A stretch of DNA of 64,000 nt from Gemmata massiliana. Its GTDB lineage: Bacteria; Planctomycetota; Planctomycetia; Gemmatales; Gemmataceae. Each line of letters opens with the position of its first letter. Within the stretch, counting starts at the first letter, position 1. Of this stretch, positions 14,604-21,091 are shown in pieces. The stretch is taken from the NCBI GenBank assembly GCA_000531095.1, contig HG799470.1, positions 134,210-198,209 on the forward strand. The letters are read 5' to 3'. Under the pieces are notes generated by a model. It saw only the letters and a list, made by a program, of their open reading frames with translations. It was not told the origin of the DNA and did no database searches. The translations under genes and the position numbers were made by a program.

Positions 14604-16145
14604 TCAGTCTTCGTCGCCCAATATCCGCATCAGTTTACCGAGGGCCTCGTCGCATAGCCCCTCTCCGACCACCTCTGCGGCTCTTGTCCCTCCTGCGACC
14701 CCAGCCACTGCTGGCGCGCGGCGATCAGGCACGCCCACTGGCGCAACGTGAGCGGCGACTCGAAGTGGTGCAACCCGCCGTTCGCGTCGTACTCGTCGAG
14801 GTACCGGAAATACTGCATCCGGAGCGACCCCAGAAACGGGGACCGGTGATGATACTCCAGCAACCACAGGTACGCCGCCCGCTCCTCCGACGTGTGCGGA
14901 CGCATCGGCACCAACTTTCGCGCCATGACTAACCCCCATATCGTAAGTGACTGCGTAAACACTCGCGCTCTTCCCAACCACCCCCGCCGATAGACACTTC
15001 AAGACCTCGTCCGTTGCGGGCTTCCCCTCGCGGGTCACAAATCGCCGCTTCCTATTTCCAAGGGTATCCCAACTCAATTCCTTCCCATGCAGTAACTTGT
15101 AGACGCGCATCAATTGCCTGTCAGTCATCTGTAGAGTTTGTGGATCGTTGCCGACCACTACCACCTCGTAGAGCACGTAACAGTAGAGGGCTTGCAGGAA
15201 TAACTCTTCACCATGAGACAGAGCAGGCAGAGCACTAAACCGGTTTAGTGCTCTGCCTGCTCCTGGTTGTTGTTGGTAATAATCCACCGCCGCCTGCTCG
15301 TGGTCCTTGAAGCGGTAGACGGAGGAATCATTTTCAGCGAGTTTCTCGTAGAGCTTGCAGAGGGTACGCAGCAAGTCATCGGCGGCCTCCGGGTCGGTGC
15401 GTCCCTGCGCGGCCAGCCAAGCGAGGCCGGCTTTCTGAGCCTTCTCTTGCGTCACGCCGCGCCCGAGCAGCCAGCCGCACGCCTTGGCCGTCATCGTGTT
15501 CCGCGCGCCGGGAACGATCGGGAAGCGGCCAAGGAGAGTGGCCAGGAGCTCCGCGTCCTCGTCGCTGGTGATGGTGCCGTCGAGCGTAGCCAGGTACTCG
15601 GGCTTCTCCGGGCCGCACAGTTCATTAATCATCCATTGCGGTGCTGGAGTGATGTCGGCAACGGATTCGGGCTCGGTGATCCAGGAGTAAGGGTTGCCCT
15701 TGGAGTTGACACTGCCGGCGCCAACGACCAGGCCGCCTGAACCTTTCAGGTCGATCTTGTCCAGGTCCGTGAAGTGCTTGAGGGTGCCGGCGTCCAGGGT
15801 GCGCGGGATGCACCTTACTCCTGCTGGGAGCTTGAAGAAGAGGTGTTTGCCGCCGGAGCCGGTGATCACGGTGGCGGTCGGCGGGAGTTCGCGGCGCTCA
15901 CGGAGCTTCGCGAGGGACTCGGCGCCGGTCTCGCCGTCCACATCGATGACCAGCAGGCCCTGGAGCGAGATGCCGATGTTGGCCTCGGGCCATTTCCCCC
16001 ACCACTTGCGGATGGTGGTTTCGTCGACCGACGAGCGGGCCGTGAAGCGGTCAACCAGGGGGCGCTTGGATCGGGGCGCGAGGGGGAAGACCCGGAAGCC
16101 CTTACGGGCTAGTTGGAGTGCGTGGTCGAGCAGTGTTTCTGGCAT
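14604..16145 (-). CDS. Bifunctional DNA primase/polymerase (Prim-Pol)
   Basis: Up to 513 residues, start at ATG 16145 (MPETLLDHALQLARKGFRVF). The Prim-Pol core is intact: VIDVDG (Asp68, Asp70), SGGKHLFF (His101) and KIDLKGSGGLVVGAGS (Asp132). A helical region and a linker follow; then a winged-helix-like segment (MTDRQLMRVYKLLHGKELSW). The last ~105 codons run over another gene (14630-14926) and have poor GC at third positions, so the functional protein may end near residue 405. It would prime and possibly initiate prophage replication together with the family A polymerase. A 42-bp perfect palindrome lies in the linker. Confidence 0.85.
   Translation of the reverse strand: MPETLLDHALQLARKGFRVFPLAPRSKRPLVDRFTARSSVDETTIRKWWGKWPEANIGISLQGLLVIDVDGETGAESLAKLRERRELPPTATVITGSGGKHLFFKLPAGVRCIPRTLDAGTLKHFTDLDKIDLKGSGGLVVGAGSVNSKGNPYSWITEPESVADITPAPQWMINELCGPEKPEYLATLDGTITSDEDAELLATLLGRFPIVPGARNTMTAKACGWLLGRGVTQEKAQKAGLAWLAAQGRTDPEAADDLLRTLCKLYEKLAENDSSVYRFKDHEQAAVDYYQQQPGAGRALNRFSALPALSHGEELFLQALYCYVLYEVVVVGNDPQTLQMTDRQLMRVYKLLHGKELSWDTLGNRKRRFVTREGKPATDEVLKCLSAGVVGKSASVYAVTYDMGVSHGAKVGADASAHVGGAGGVPVVAGVSSPVPVSGVAPDAVFPVPRRVRRERRVAPLRVAAHVAPVGVPDRRAPAVAGVAGGTRAAEVVGEGLCDEALGKLMRILGDED
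14630..14926 (-). CDS. Small hypothetical protein overlapping the primase tail
   Basis: A 98-residue product starting MARKLVPMRPHTSEERAAYL, in a different frame from the primase. GGGGG lies about 8 bases before the ATG. Its codons end almost always in G or C, like the other genes here, while the primase frame in the same stretch does not, and its residue mix (Trp, Tyr, His, Phe, Gln) looks like a folded protein. It is helical (QYFRYLDEYDANGG, LRQWACLIAARQQWLGSQEG). No family recognised. Confidence 0.6.
   Translation of the reverse strand: MARKLVPMRPHTSEERAAYLWLLEYHHRSPFLGSLRMQYFRYLDEYDANGGLHHFESPLTLRQWACLIAARQQWLGSQEGQEPQRWSERGYATRPSVN
15221..15262. repeat. 42-bp perfect palindrome inside the primase gene
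   Basis: Two 21-base arms meet with no spacer: the left arm begins GAGCAGGCAGAGCAC and ends CTAAACC, and the right arm is its exact reverse complement. Flanking bases do not extend it. It encodes the linker between the Prim-Pol core and the C-terminal domain. A replication origin, a cruciform target for a prophage protein, or a transcription roadblock are possible. Confidence 0.9.
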
Positions 16146-16472
16146 GGCGATTCTGGTGTTTGAAACGTCAGGACCGACAGGAGGGTCGCCAAACCCTTTG
16201 TCCCTGTCGGTCCTGACAGCACCAGAATGCACGACTACAATGCGACTAACAATTCGACCTTGATTTGTTGTGGCGAGCACTTGGCGGTGCTTGACCCACA
16301 TTCGGTGCTTGGTATCTTTGCCGCGAGTTGGCGCTCCCGGCACCGCCACAACACATCCGCGCCCTCCGAGAGAACCACGGTACACTCCAAACCTAATAAC
16401 CATAGGGGAGGTGCACGCATCGTTGCACCTCCGACAGGCAAGCACGTGTGCACCTCGATTACGGGGCCACTT
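16146..16472. promoter_or_regulatory. Divergent control region rich in inverted repeats
   Basis: This gene-free stretch separates the leftward primase from the rightward winged-helix regulator. It holds nested inverted repeats: ATTCTGGTG (16150-16158) with CACCAGAAT (16220-16228), and inside them GTCAGGACCGACAGG (16167-16181) with its exact complement (16203-16217). Further right are TGTTGTGGCG (16266-16275) with CGCCACAACA (16344-16353), CGGTGCTTG twice as a direct repeat, and GGAGGTGCA (16407-16415) with TGCACCTCC (16424-16432). The first set begins 5 bases upstream of the primase ATG, so it must lie in its leader. It is the best candidate for the lysis-lysogeny or replication switch. Confidence 0.65.
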
Positions 16473-17156
16473 ATGCGTCGCGCACGGTACGAGTTTGATC
16501 CAGCACTGAGGTACTACTGCTGGGCAGTCGCGCTTCGGCAGACGGAGTTGCCTGGGCATGGTGAACATGTCAGCGCCGTCAAGCTCACGCTGGCCACACC
16601 GTACCGCGAGGACGGCGCCAAACTTGTGGCCTGTGCTGGGCCGCTCGAGGCCGTCGTCTGGCTGTTCCCAGACTTTGAGAAGCCGGAGCTACTTGAATTG
16701 GTCGGGGCTGTTATCCGTGATGGTGAATACCGACTCCCGAAGTCAGCGGTACCGCTCTGGTGCCGGTTCGCCAAGCACATCGATCAGTCGCGGTATCAGG
16801 CACTCGATCGGTGCGAGCCCGTGCCGCCCGGTGAGTATGTTGTGGAACCACTCGTCGTCGCGCCCGCGGAGGCCCGCAGCGGGCTGGTGTTCGATCCCGT
16901 GTTACTGACCGTGACGCGGTCCGGGTTAACACCAGTCTCACTGGGCGCGAAGGGGTTCGCGATCCTGCGCGCGCTCGATCAACACTACCGCGACCTGGTG
17001 CCGGTCGACCGAGTTGTTGCAAATGTGCCTGGGTGGTCCCATCGCACCCGGCCTGGCACGATCGATCAGGCGTTTGGGGATTTGCGGCGAAAGATCGCGC
17101 CCCTGGGCCTAATCATTTCGGACCGTCGGGGCGAGGAGGGCTGGGCGCTGACCTGA
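16473..17156 (+). CDS. Winged-helix DNA-binding regulator
   Basis: A 227-residue product, start at ATG 16473 (MRRARYEFDPALRYYCWAV); earlier in-frame Met codons fall in the inverted-repeat region. Residues ~1-130 form an unknown alpha/beta domain. The C-terminal ~85 residues (VTRSGLTPVSLGAKGFAILR, YRDLVPVDRVVANVPGW, IDQAFGDLRRKIAPLGLIIS) follow the OmpR-type winged-helix layout. It is the first rightward gene after the inverted-repeat region and divergent from the primase, where a phage control protein is expected. No cI-like or peptidase domain is present. Confidence 0.65.
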   Translation: MRRARYEFDPALRYYCWAVALRQTELPGHGEHVSAVKLTLATPYREDGAKLVACAGPLEAVVWLFPDFEKPELLELVGAVIRDGEYRLPKSAVPLWCRFAKHIDQSRYQALDRCEPVPPGEYVVEPLVVAPAEARSGLVFDPVLLTVTRSGLTPVSLGAKGFAILRALDQHYRDLVPVDRVVANVPGWSHRTRPGTIDQAFGDLRRKIAPLGLIISDRRGEEGWALT

Positions 17157-17317
17157 TTTCAGCTGATCGCGCGCGAATCGTCAGCTGATCGGAAAAAGGC
17201 GACAAATCCCCTGCCGGCAACTTCGCCGGTACCAATCAGGCACGGCCCGCGAGCGGGTGCGTGCCGCCCGCGTCCATACGGGCGTGGTTAATGCCCTCCC
17301 ATCGGGAGGGCTGGGGG
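17157..17317 (+). promoter_or_regulatory. Structured leader with ribosome-site hairpin
   Basis: Within 161 bases there are: a direct repeat TCAGCTGATCG (itself containing the palindrome TCAGCTGA) near 17161 and 17184; a GC-rich inverted repeat around GGCACG...CGTGCC (about 17241-17272); and an 8-bp perfect stem GCCCTCCC (17293-17300), loop ATC, GGGAGGGC (17304-17311). The stem's right arm contains the GGAGG that serves the ATG at 17318, so the ribosome site would be masked when the hairpin forms. Confidence 0.55.
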
Positions 17318-17944
17318 ATGAACATGTCAGATCTCAAAGTGACAGCCGAGGAAGTCGAGCAGGCCACCGCCCACCTCGAAATCCCAAGTGACGACGATGG
17401 CGGTGACGACGGTGACCACACCTCTAGCGTCCTCTCCGGCCGAGGGCCAATCACCATCCGCCGACCCGACCGGCGGGACTGGATCATCGTCAACCGAGCC
17501 GCCGCAATCCGCGTCCGGCTGGCGGCGATCCCCGTCGACGGCCAGTTCGAGCCCGAATGGTACTACGTCCCACAAGGTGAGATACGTGACGCCCTGGCCA
17601 AGGAGCTTAAACTCTTCACCGTGGTACCCTATTATTCTACACTCAAAAAGCGATTCCACCTCTATCCCTTCGGTCTGGGCGGTGACTCGAGCTGGGCCGA
17701 CAGCCTGCACGTGCTCTTCAATCAGGCTCCGGACTGGTACCCGCGTCATCAGGTGCGGATCGTAAGCAGCCGAGAGGACAGCCGTTACATCGTCCATTTC
17801 CGGGCAGCTACAGCCAAACCAGTGTTCCCGATCGAGTCCACTAACGCTCTGCTGGGCGAGGCCCTGGGGCCGGGGCGGATCATCGACAGCTGTGAGCACC
17901 CCCGCTACCAGAAGGTGGCCAACATCGGGGAGGTGCTCATCTGA
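17318..17944 (+). CDS. Unknown protein coupled to DNA polymerase
   Basis: A 208-residue product. The ATG at 17318 is 8 bases from GGAGG; another ATG two codons later is possible. The N-terminus has a helix and then a highly acidic stretch (SDDDGGDDGDHTSS). The rest is a mixed domain rich in aromatic residues (EPEWYYVPQGEIRDALAKEL, FTVVPYYSTLKKRFHLYPFG). The stop overlaps the polymerase start (TGATG), so the two are made together and may act together, for instance as a replisome accessory protein. No family recognised. Confidence 0.6.
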   Translation: MNMSDLKVTAEEVEQATAHLEIPSDDDGGDDGDHTSSVLSGRGPITIRRPDRRDWIIVNRAAAIRVRLAAIPVDGQFEPEWYYVPQGEIRDALAKELKLFTVVPYYSTLKKRFHLYPFGLGGDSSWADSLHVLFNQAPDWYPRHQVRIVSSREDSRYIVHFRAATAKPVFPIESTNALLGEALGPGRIIDSCEHPRYQKVANIGEVLI

Positions 17945-19677
17945 TGGGACATTCCCCTGTGATCTGCGATAGCGAATGGGGCTATCGCGGCGGTCGCATT
18001 GGGGCGGAAAGTGCTTGGGAGCCGGTCGTCCTGGTCGCTCGCGTCGGGGGTGTTAACCACCACTTCGCGGGCCGGGACGCCCGGCTCCGGGCATTTGTGA
18101 GCGCTCACCGTGACCGCGTGTGGGTCGCGCACGCCGCGACCGCCGAAATGAGGTACCTGACGCGGCTAGGGATCGAAATACCTCCGCGCTGGTGGTGCAC
18201 ACGGACGGGGTACCGAGCCGTCTCGAATCGCAGCGGCTACCGGGAGTCGTCGCTCATTGCGGCGCTCCGCGGCCTGGGCCTCGTGCATCTGATCCCGGCC
18301 CATAAAAACGAGATCCGCAACAAGATCCTGAACCTGGACATCACACCCGGGGACTGGCCGACGGTGATCGCGTACTGCACCAGCGACGTGATCGCGACCG
18401 AGGCGGTATGGACAAAGATCGTCGGGAAGATCGACCCGAAGAAGGTGACGTATTGGTGTGAGTACCTCAAGACCGTGGCTCGGATTGAGGCCAGGGGCAT
18501 CCGCATCGACACCGACACCCTGGCCATGATCCTTCGATACCGCACCCACCTACAAGAGACCCAGCGAGAGCGAGCAAACGAGGCCGTCCGGGTGTATCGC
18601 CGCAACGGGAGCTTTTGTCGGGAAGCGTTTTGGCGATGGGTGGATTCGCGGCACATCCGCTGGCCCTCGGTGCAGAACGAGAGGGGCCGTTGGGCGAGGT
18701 CGATGGACGATGATACGCTCGAGTTGATGGCCGGTCGGAGTCCGTTCATCGGCCGGCTCCGGCAGGTGCGCAAGACGATCCGCGGCCTCCAGCATTTTAA
18801 CATGACCGTCGACGTCCGCACGGGCCGGCATTACTACGGCCTGCTCCCGTTCGCCTCGGTAACCGGGAGAAACCAGCCCAAGCGATTTCTGTATGGCGGC
18901 CCGAAATGGATGCGATGGTTAATTCTCCCCGACCGGGCACACGTTCTGGGCTATATGGATTACAAAGCGCAGGAAATCGGGATCGCCGCTGCTCTCTCCA
19001 GTGACGCGGAAATGTGGGCGATGTACTCGGCCCGCGATCCGCACATGTGGCTGCCGATTCGATTGGGTGTAGTTCCAGCGGGCGCGACGAAGGCCACCCA
19101 TCCCCAGGTACGCAGCACTTATAAGGTGCTGAACTTAGCAGTTTTGTATGGTCAAGGTCCGGAATCGATCGCTGCCCGTTTGGGGGTCGAGTTGGACGAG
19201 TCGATAGCCCTGTTGCGGCAGCACAAGGAGCTGTTTGCGCCCTATCACGCTTGGTCTGACGCGGTCGCTACCAACGCTTTTCACCGGGGCCGTATCGCAA
19301 CTCGGCAGGGATGGGGGGCTACGGTGGATTTGGAAACGAGGTGGCGCACCTGGGCGAATTATCCGATTCAGGCCACGGGCGCCGAAATCATGCGGCTCAC
19401 CTCCGTCGCGATGGACCGCCAGGGAATCGACATCCTGGCGATCATTCATGACGGTTGGTTGCTCCAGGCTCGTGACGGTGACGAGGGCCGAGTCCGGGAT
19501 GTTGCCATCGCGTCTGCGGAGTGGGCGAGTCGGAAGGTGTTGGGTGACCGGTACCCGCTGCGGGTGGATTGGTCGATTCACCGCGATCGGTATCAGGACG
19601 AGGATAGTCGGGAGGAGTGGGGGTCAATCTTAGCGGCTCTGCCGCGGGAGGTGTTGTATGTCCCTTCTGAAGAGTAG
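17944..19677 (+). CDS. Family A DNA polymerase with 3'-5' exonuclease domain
   Basis: A 577-residue product. The N-terminal ~165 residues look like a DnaQ-type proofreading domain: CDSEWG (Asp9, Glu11), AHAATAEMRYL (second motif) and YCTSDV (Asp148). The polymerase part has motif A MDYKAQEIGIAAAL (Asp339), motif B RSTYKVLNLAVLYG (Arg390, Lys394, Tyr402), NYPIQATGAEIM, and motif C AIIHDGWL (His502, Asp503). Motif C reads HDG where HDE is usual. It lacks the 5' nuclease domain of cellular Pol I, as phage enzymes do. It presumably copies the prophage genome together with the Prim-Pol. Confidence 0.93.
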   Translation: MGHSPVICDSEWGYRGGRIGAESAWEPVVLVARVGGVNHHFAGRDARLRAFVSAHRDRVWVAHAATAEMRYLTRLGIEIPPRWWCTRTGYRAVSNRSGYRESSLIAALRGLGLVHLIPAHKNEIRNKILNLDITPGDWPTVIAYCTSDVIATEAVWTKIVGKIDPKKVTYWCEYLKTVARIEARGIRIDTDTLAMILRYRTHLQETQRERANEAVRVYRRNGSFCREAFWRWVDSRHIRWPSVQNERGRWARSMDDDTLELMAGRSPFIGRLRQVRKTIRGLQHFNMTVDVRTGRHYYGLLPFASVTGRNQPKRFLYGGPKWMRWLILPDRAHVLGYMDYKAQEIGIAAALSSDAEMWAMYSARDPHMWLPIRLGVVPAGATKATHPQVRSTYKVLNLAVLYGQGPESIAARLGVELDESIALLRQHKELFAPYHAWSDAVATNAFHRGRIATRQGWGATVDLETRWRTWANYPIQATGAEIMRLTSVAMDRQGIDILAIIHDGWLLQARDGDEGRVRDVAIASAEWASRKVLGDRYPLRVDWSIHRDRYQDEDSREEWGSILAALPREVLYVPSEE

Positions 19678-19987
19678 TCCCGGCTCCTGGATTCCCTGGC
19701 CGGTTGTTGAGCGGGTCCAACGGTTGCGTTTGCGGCCTGCTTCCCGCTGGCAGGTCCTATTCACGATTTTAACCACATCCTGCCGCTTCGGTGGCAAGGA
19801 GGCTCGACTCACCGTCAAGGACATTGCGGAACGTACCGGACTCTCAGCACGCACCGTGAAGGCGGCGCTCGCGGACTTAGTCCGCGCTGGGCATGTGCGC
19901 CGGGTGGGGCGGTACGGGAAGCTCGTCGTCACGCTCCTGCCCGCTGTACAAGCCACGCCCGAGTCCGAGCTACCCCTCCCACGCTGA
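19658..19987 (+). CDS. Winged-helix protein downstream of the polymerase
   Basis: A 109-residue product starting MSLLKSSPGSWIPWPVVERV. Residues ~30-95 are a winged helix: LTVKDIAERTGLSARTVKAA is the recognition part and VRRVGRYGKLVVTLLP the wing. Its start overlaps the polymerase end by 20 bases, so it is in the same operon. It may be an origin-binding or loader protein, or a regulator; helix-turn-helix replication proteins of this size are common next to phage polymerases. Confidence 0.7.
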   Translation: MSLLKSSPGSWIPWPVVERVQRLRLRPASRWQVLFTILTTSCRFGGKEARLTVKDIAERTGLSARTVKAALADLVRAGHVRRVGRYGKLVVTLLPAVQATPESELPLPR

Positions 19988-20104
19988 GCTCGCCACATTG
20001 CAACACGGGCCGCGACACTACCCCAGAAGGGCGTGCCGCGGTCCGTTTCGTTTCACGCCGTCATACTCTTCGTTTTACACAGTACAAGATTTAAGCGATC
20101 AAAC

Positions 20105-20156
20105 TTGCAAGGAATTATTCTTACTGATAGAATAATATCAGTGGCAGGAATTATTC
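20105..20156 (+). promoter_or_regulatory. AT-rich promoter/operator island
   Basis: TTGCAA (20105-20110), 17 bases, then TAGAAT (20128-20133) fits a sigma-70 promoter reading right. The -10 overlaps the palindrome ACTGATA-GAATAA-TATCAGT (20123-20142), and the GGAATTATTC word occurs at 20111-20120 and again at 20147-20156, flanking it. This island is strikingly AT-rich against GC-rich surroundings. It would drive the two small genes and perhaps the integrase, under a repressor that binds the palindrome. Confidence 0.6.
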
Positions 20157-20175
20157 CCCCTGTTGGAGCAATGAA

Positions 20176-20451
20176 ATGTGGACCGCAACGCTGGACGACC
20201 CCGACACTGGACTCGCCGAAATCGTCGCGACGGGCACCACGCCCGAGTCGGCGGTAGCCCGATTGGACATCGCGACCAGGGACGGAGAAAGCAACGACGA
20301 TGGCTTAGCCATCTGGACAGATGATCGAGACGGCAAAAGGTACGTGGTTCCGGCCGGTTTGGAATATCCGATTATTGGCCGCGTGTGCGACATAAACCAA
20401 GAATTCGCGATGTTCGAGTCCGACGAAGCCCTCGAAGCGGAGGCCGAGTAA
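20176..20451 (+). CDS. Small acidic hypothetical protein
   Basis: A 91-residue product starting MWTATLDDPDTGLAEIVATG. GGAG lies 7 bases before the chosen ATG; another ATG 5 bases upstream is in a different frame. It is acidic, with beta-strands and a helix (TTPESAVARLDIATRDG), similar in style to small alpha/beta phage proteins. It follows the AT-rich promoter island and ends one base before the next gene, so the two form an operon. Unknown function. Confidence 0.6.
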   Translation: MWTATLDDPDTGLAEIVATGTTPESAVARLDIATRDGESNDDGLAIWTDDRDGKRYVVPAGLEYPIIGRVCDINQEFAMFESDEALEAEAE

Positions 20452-20452
20452 C

Positions 20453-20983
20453 ATGGCAAGCAACAACTACCGCCCGGCGATCCGCAAGAGCTGGGCAACC
20501 GGCATCCCGACCCAGCCCGCGGCCAAAATCAAGTGTGCCCGGTGCAAAACCGAGACGGCAACGGTATGGGCGGCGTTTGACTATGTGAGTGGTAAGCGGG
20601 GCCGCATGACCACCGGTTACAAGGGGACGTGCGAGGGCTGCCAACAACCATATTGCGACGAGATGAACGGCAAGGCACCCAAGGCCAGGAAGGGCCGCAA
20701 GAAGAAGGTGGAGGAAGCCCCCGCCGCACCGCCAGTGGAGCGAGGCCCGGAGGAAGCCGCACTCGCTGCCAAGTACCCGGATCGGAACATCCTCCCGGGA
20801 TCATGGCGGGGCTCGGGTGGACGTGAGGGATACGGGAACAAGGCAACAGTGACACTTCTCTGTCACTGTGGAAGTGAACGGGTGGTGGCCACGTCCGACC
20901 TGTTCCAGGTCCGCTACTGCGTCCGGTGCACCGCCGACGCGAAAAAGAACGCCGCAGCAAAGCGACGGCTCGAAAAGAAGTGA
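20453..20983 (+). CDS. Double zinc-ribbon hypothetical protein
   Basis: A 176-residue product. Two Cys clusters suggest two zinc ribbons: CARC (about residues 24-27) with CEGC (about 53-56), and CHC (about 141-143) with CVRC (about 160-163). Between them is a Lys-rich segment (PKARKGRKKKVEE) and a Pro/Ala/Glu linker. The ribbons and basic linker fit DNA or RNA binding. A 9-bp perfect inverted repeat (ACAGTGACA / TGTCACTGT, 20846-20869) lies in the coding sequence. It directly precedes the integrase, the usual place for an excision or directionality factor, but I see no direct evidence for that. Confidence 0.6.
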   Translation: MASNNYRPAIRKSWATGIPTQPAAKIKCARCKTETATVWAAFDYVSGKRGRMTTGYKGTCEGCQQPYCDEMNGKAPKARKGRKKKVEEAPAAPPVERGPEEAALAAKYPDRNILPGSWRGSGGREGYGNKATVTLLCHCGSERVVATSDLFQVRYCVRCTADAKKNAAAKRRLEKK

Positions 20984-20996
20984 GAACTACGCAAGA

Positions 20997-21017
20997 GGGC
21001 CGGGTTGATCCCGGCCC
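20997..21017 (+). terminator. Intrinsic terminator-like hairpin before the integrase
   Basis: GGGCCGGG (20997-21004), loop TTGAT, CCCGGCCC (21010-21017), followed by CTTTCC. It lies 13 bases after the zinc-ribbon stop codon, separating that operon from the integrase, which then needs its own promoter (TATAGT at 21051-21056 is a possible -10). Confidence 0.55.
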
Positions 21018-21091
21018 CTTTCCATTCCCGGGGGCGTTTGTCGCCGCACATATAGTGAAGCGCCAGCAAACCCAAAAACAAGGAGTACAAG

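Noticed and set aside
15221..15262. The palindrome as a telomere-resolution site
   Set aside because: No protelomerase gene is visible, and the prophage has a serine integrase with a clear chromosomal junction; kept only as a remote alternative.
20453..20983. Excision (directionality) factor of the integrase
   Set aside because: Only its position suggests it; zinc ribbons alone are not enough to name it so.
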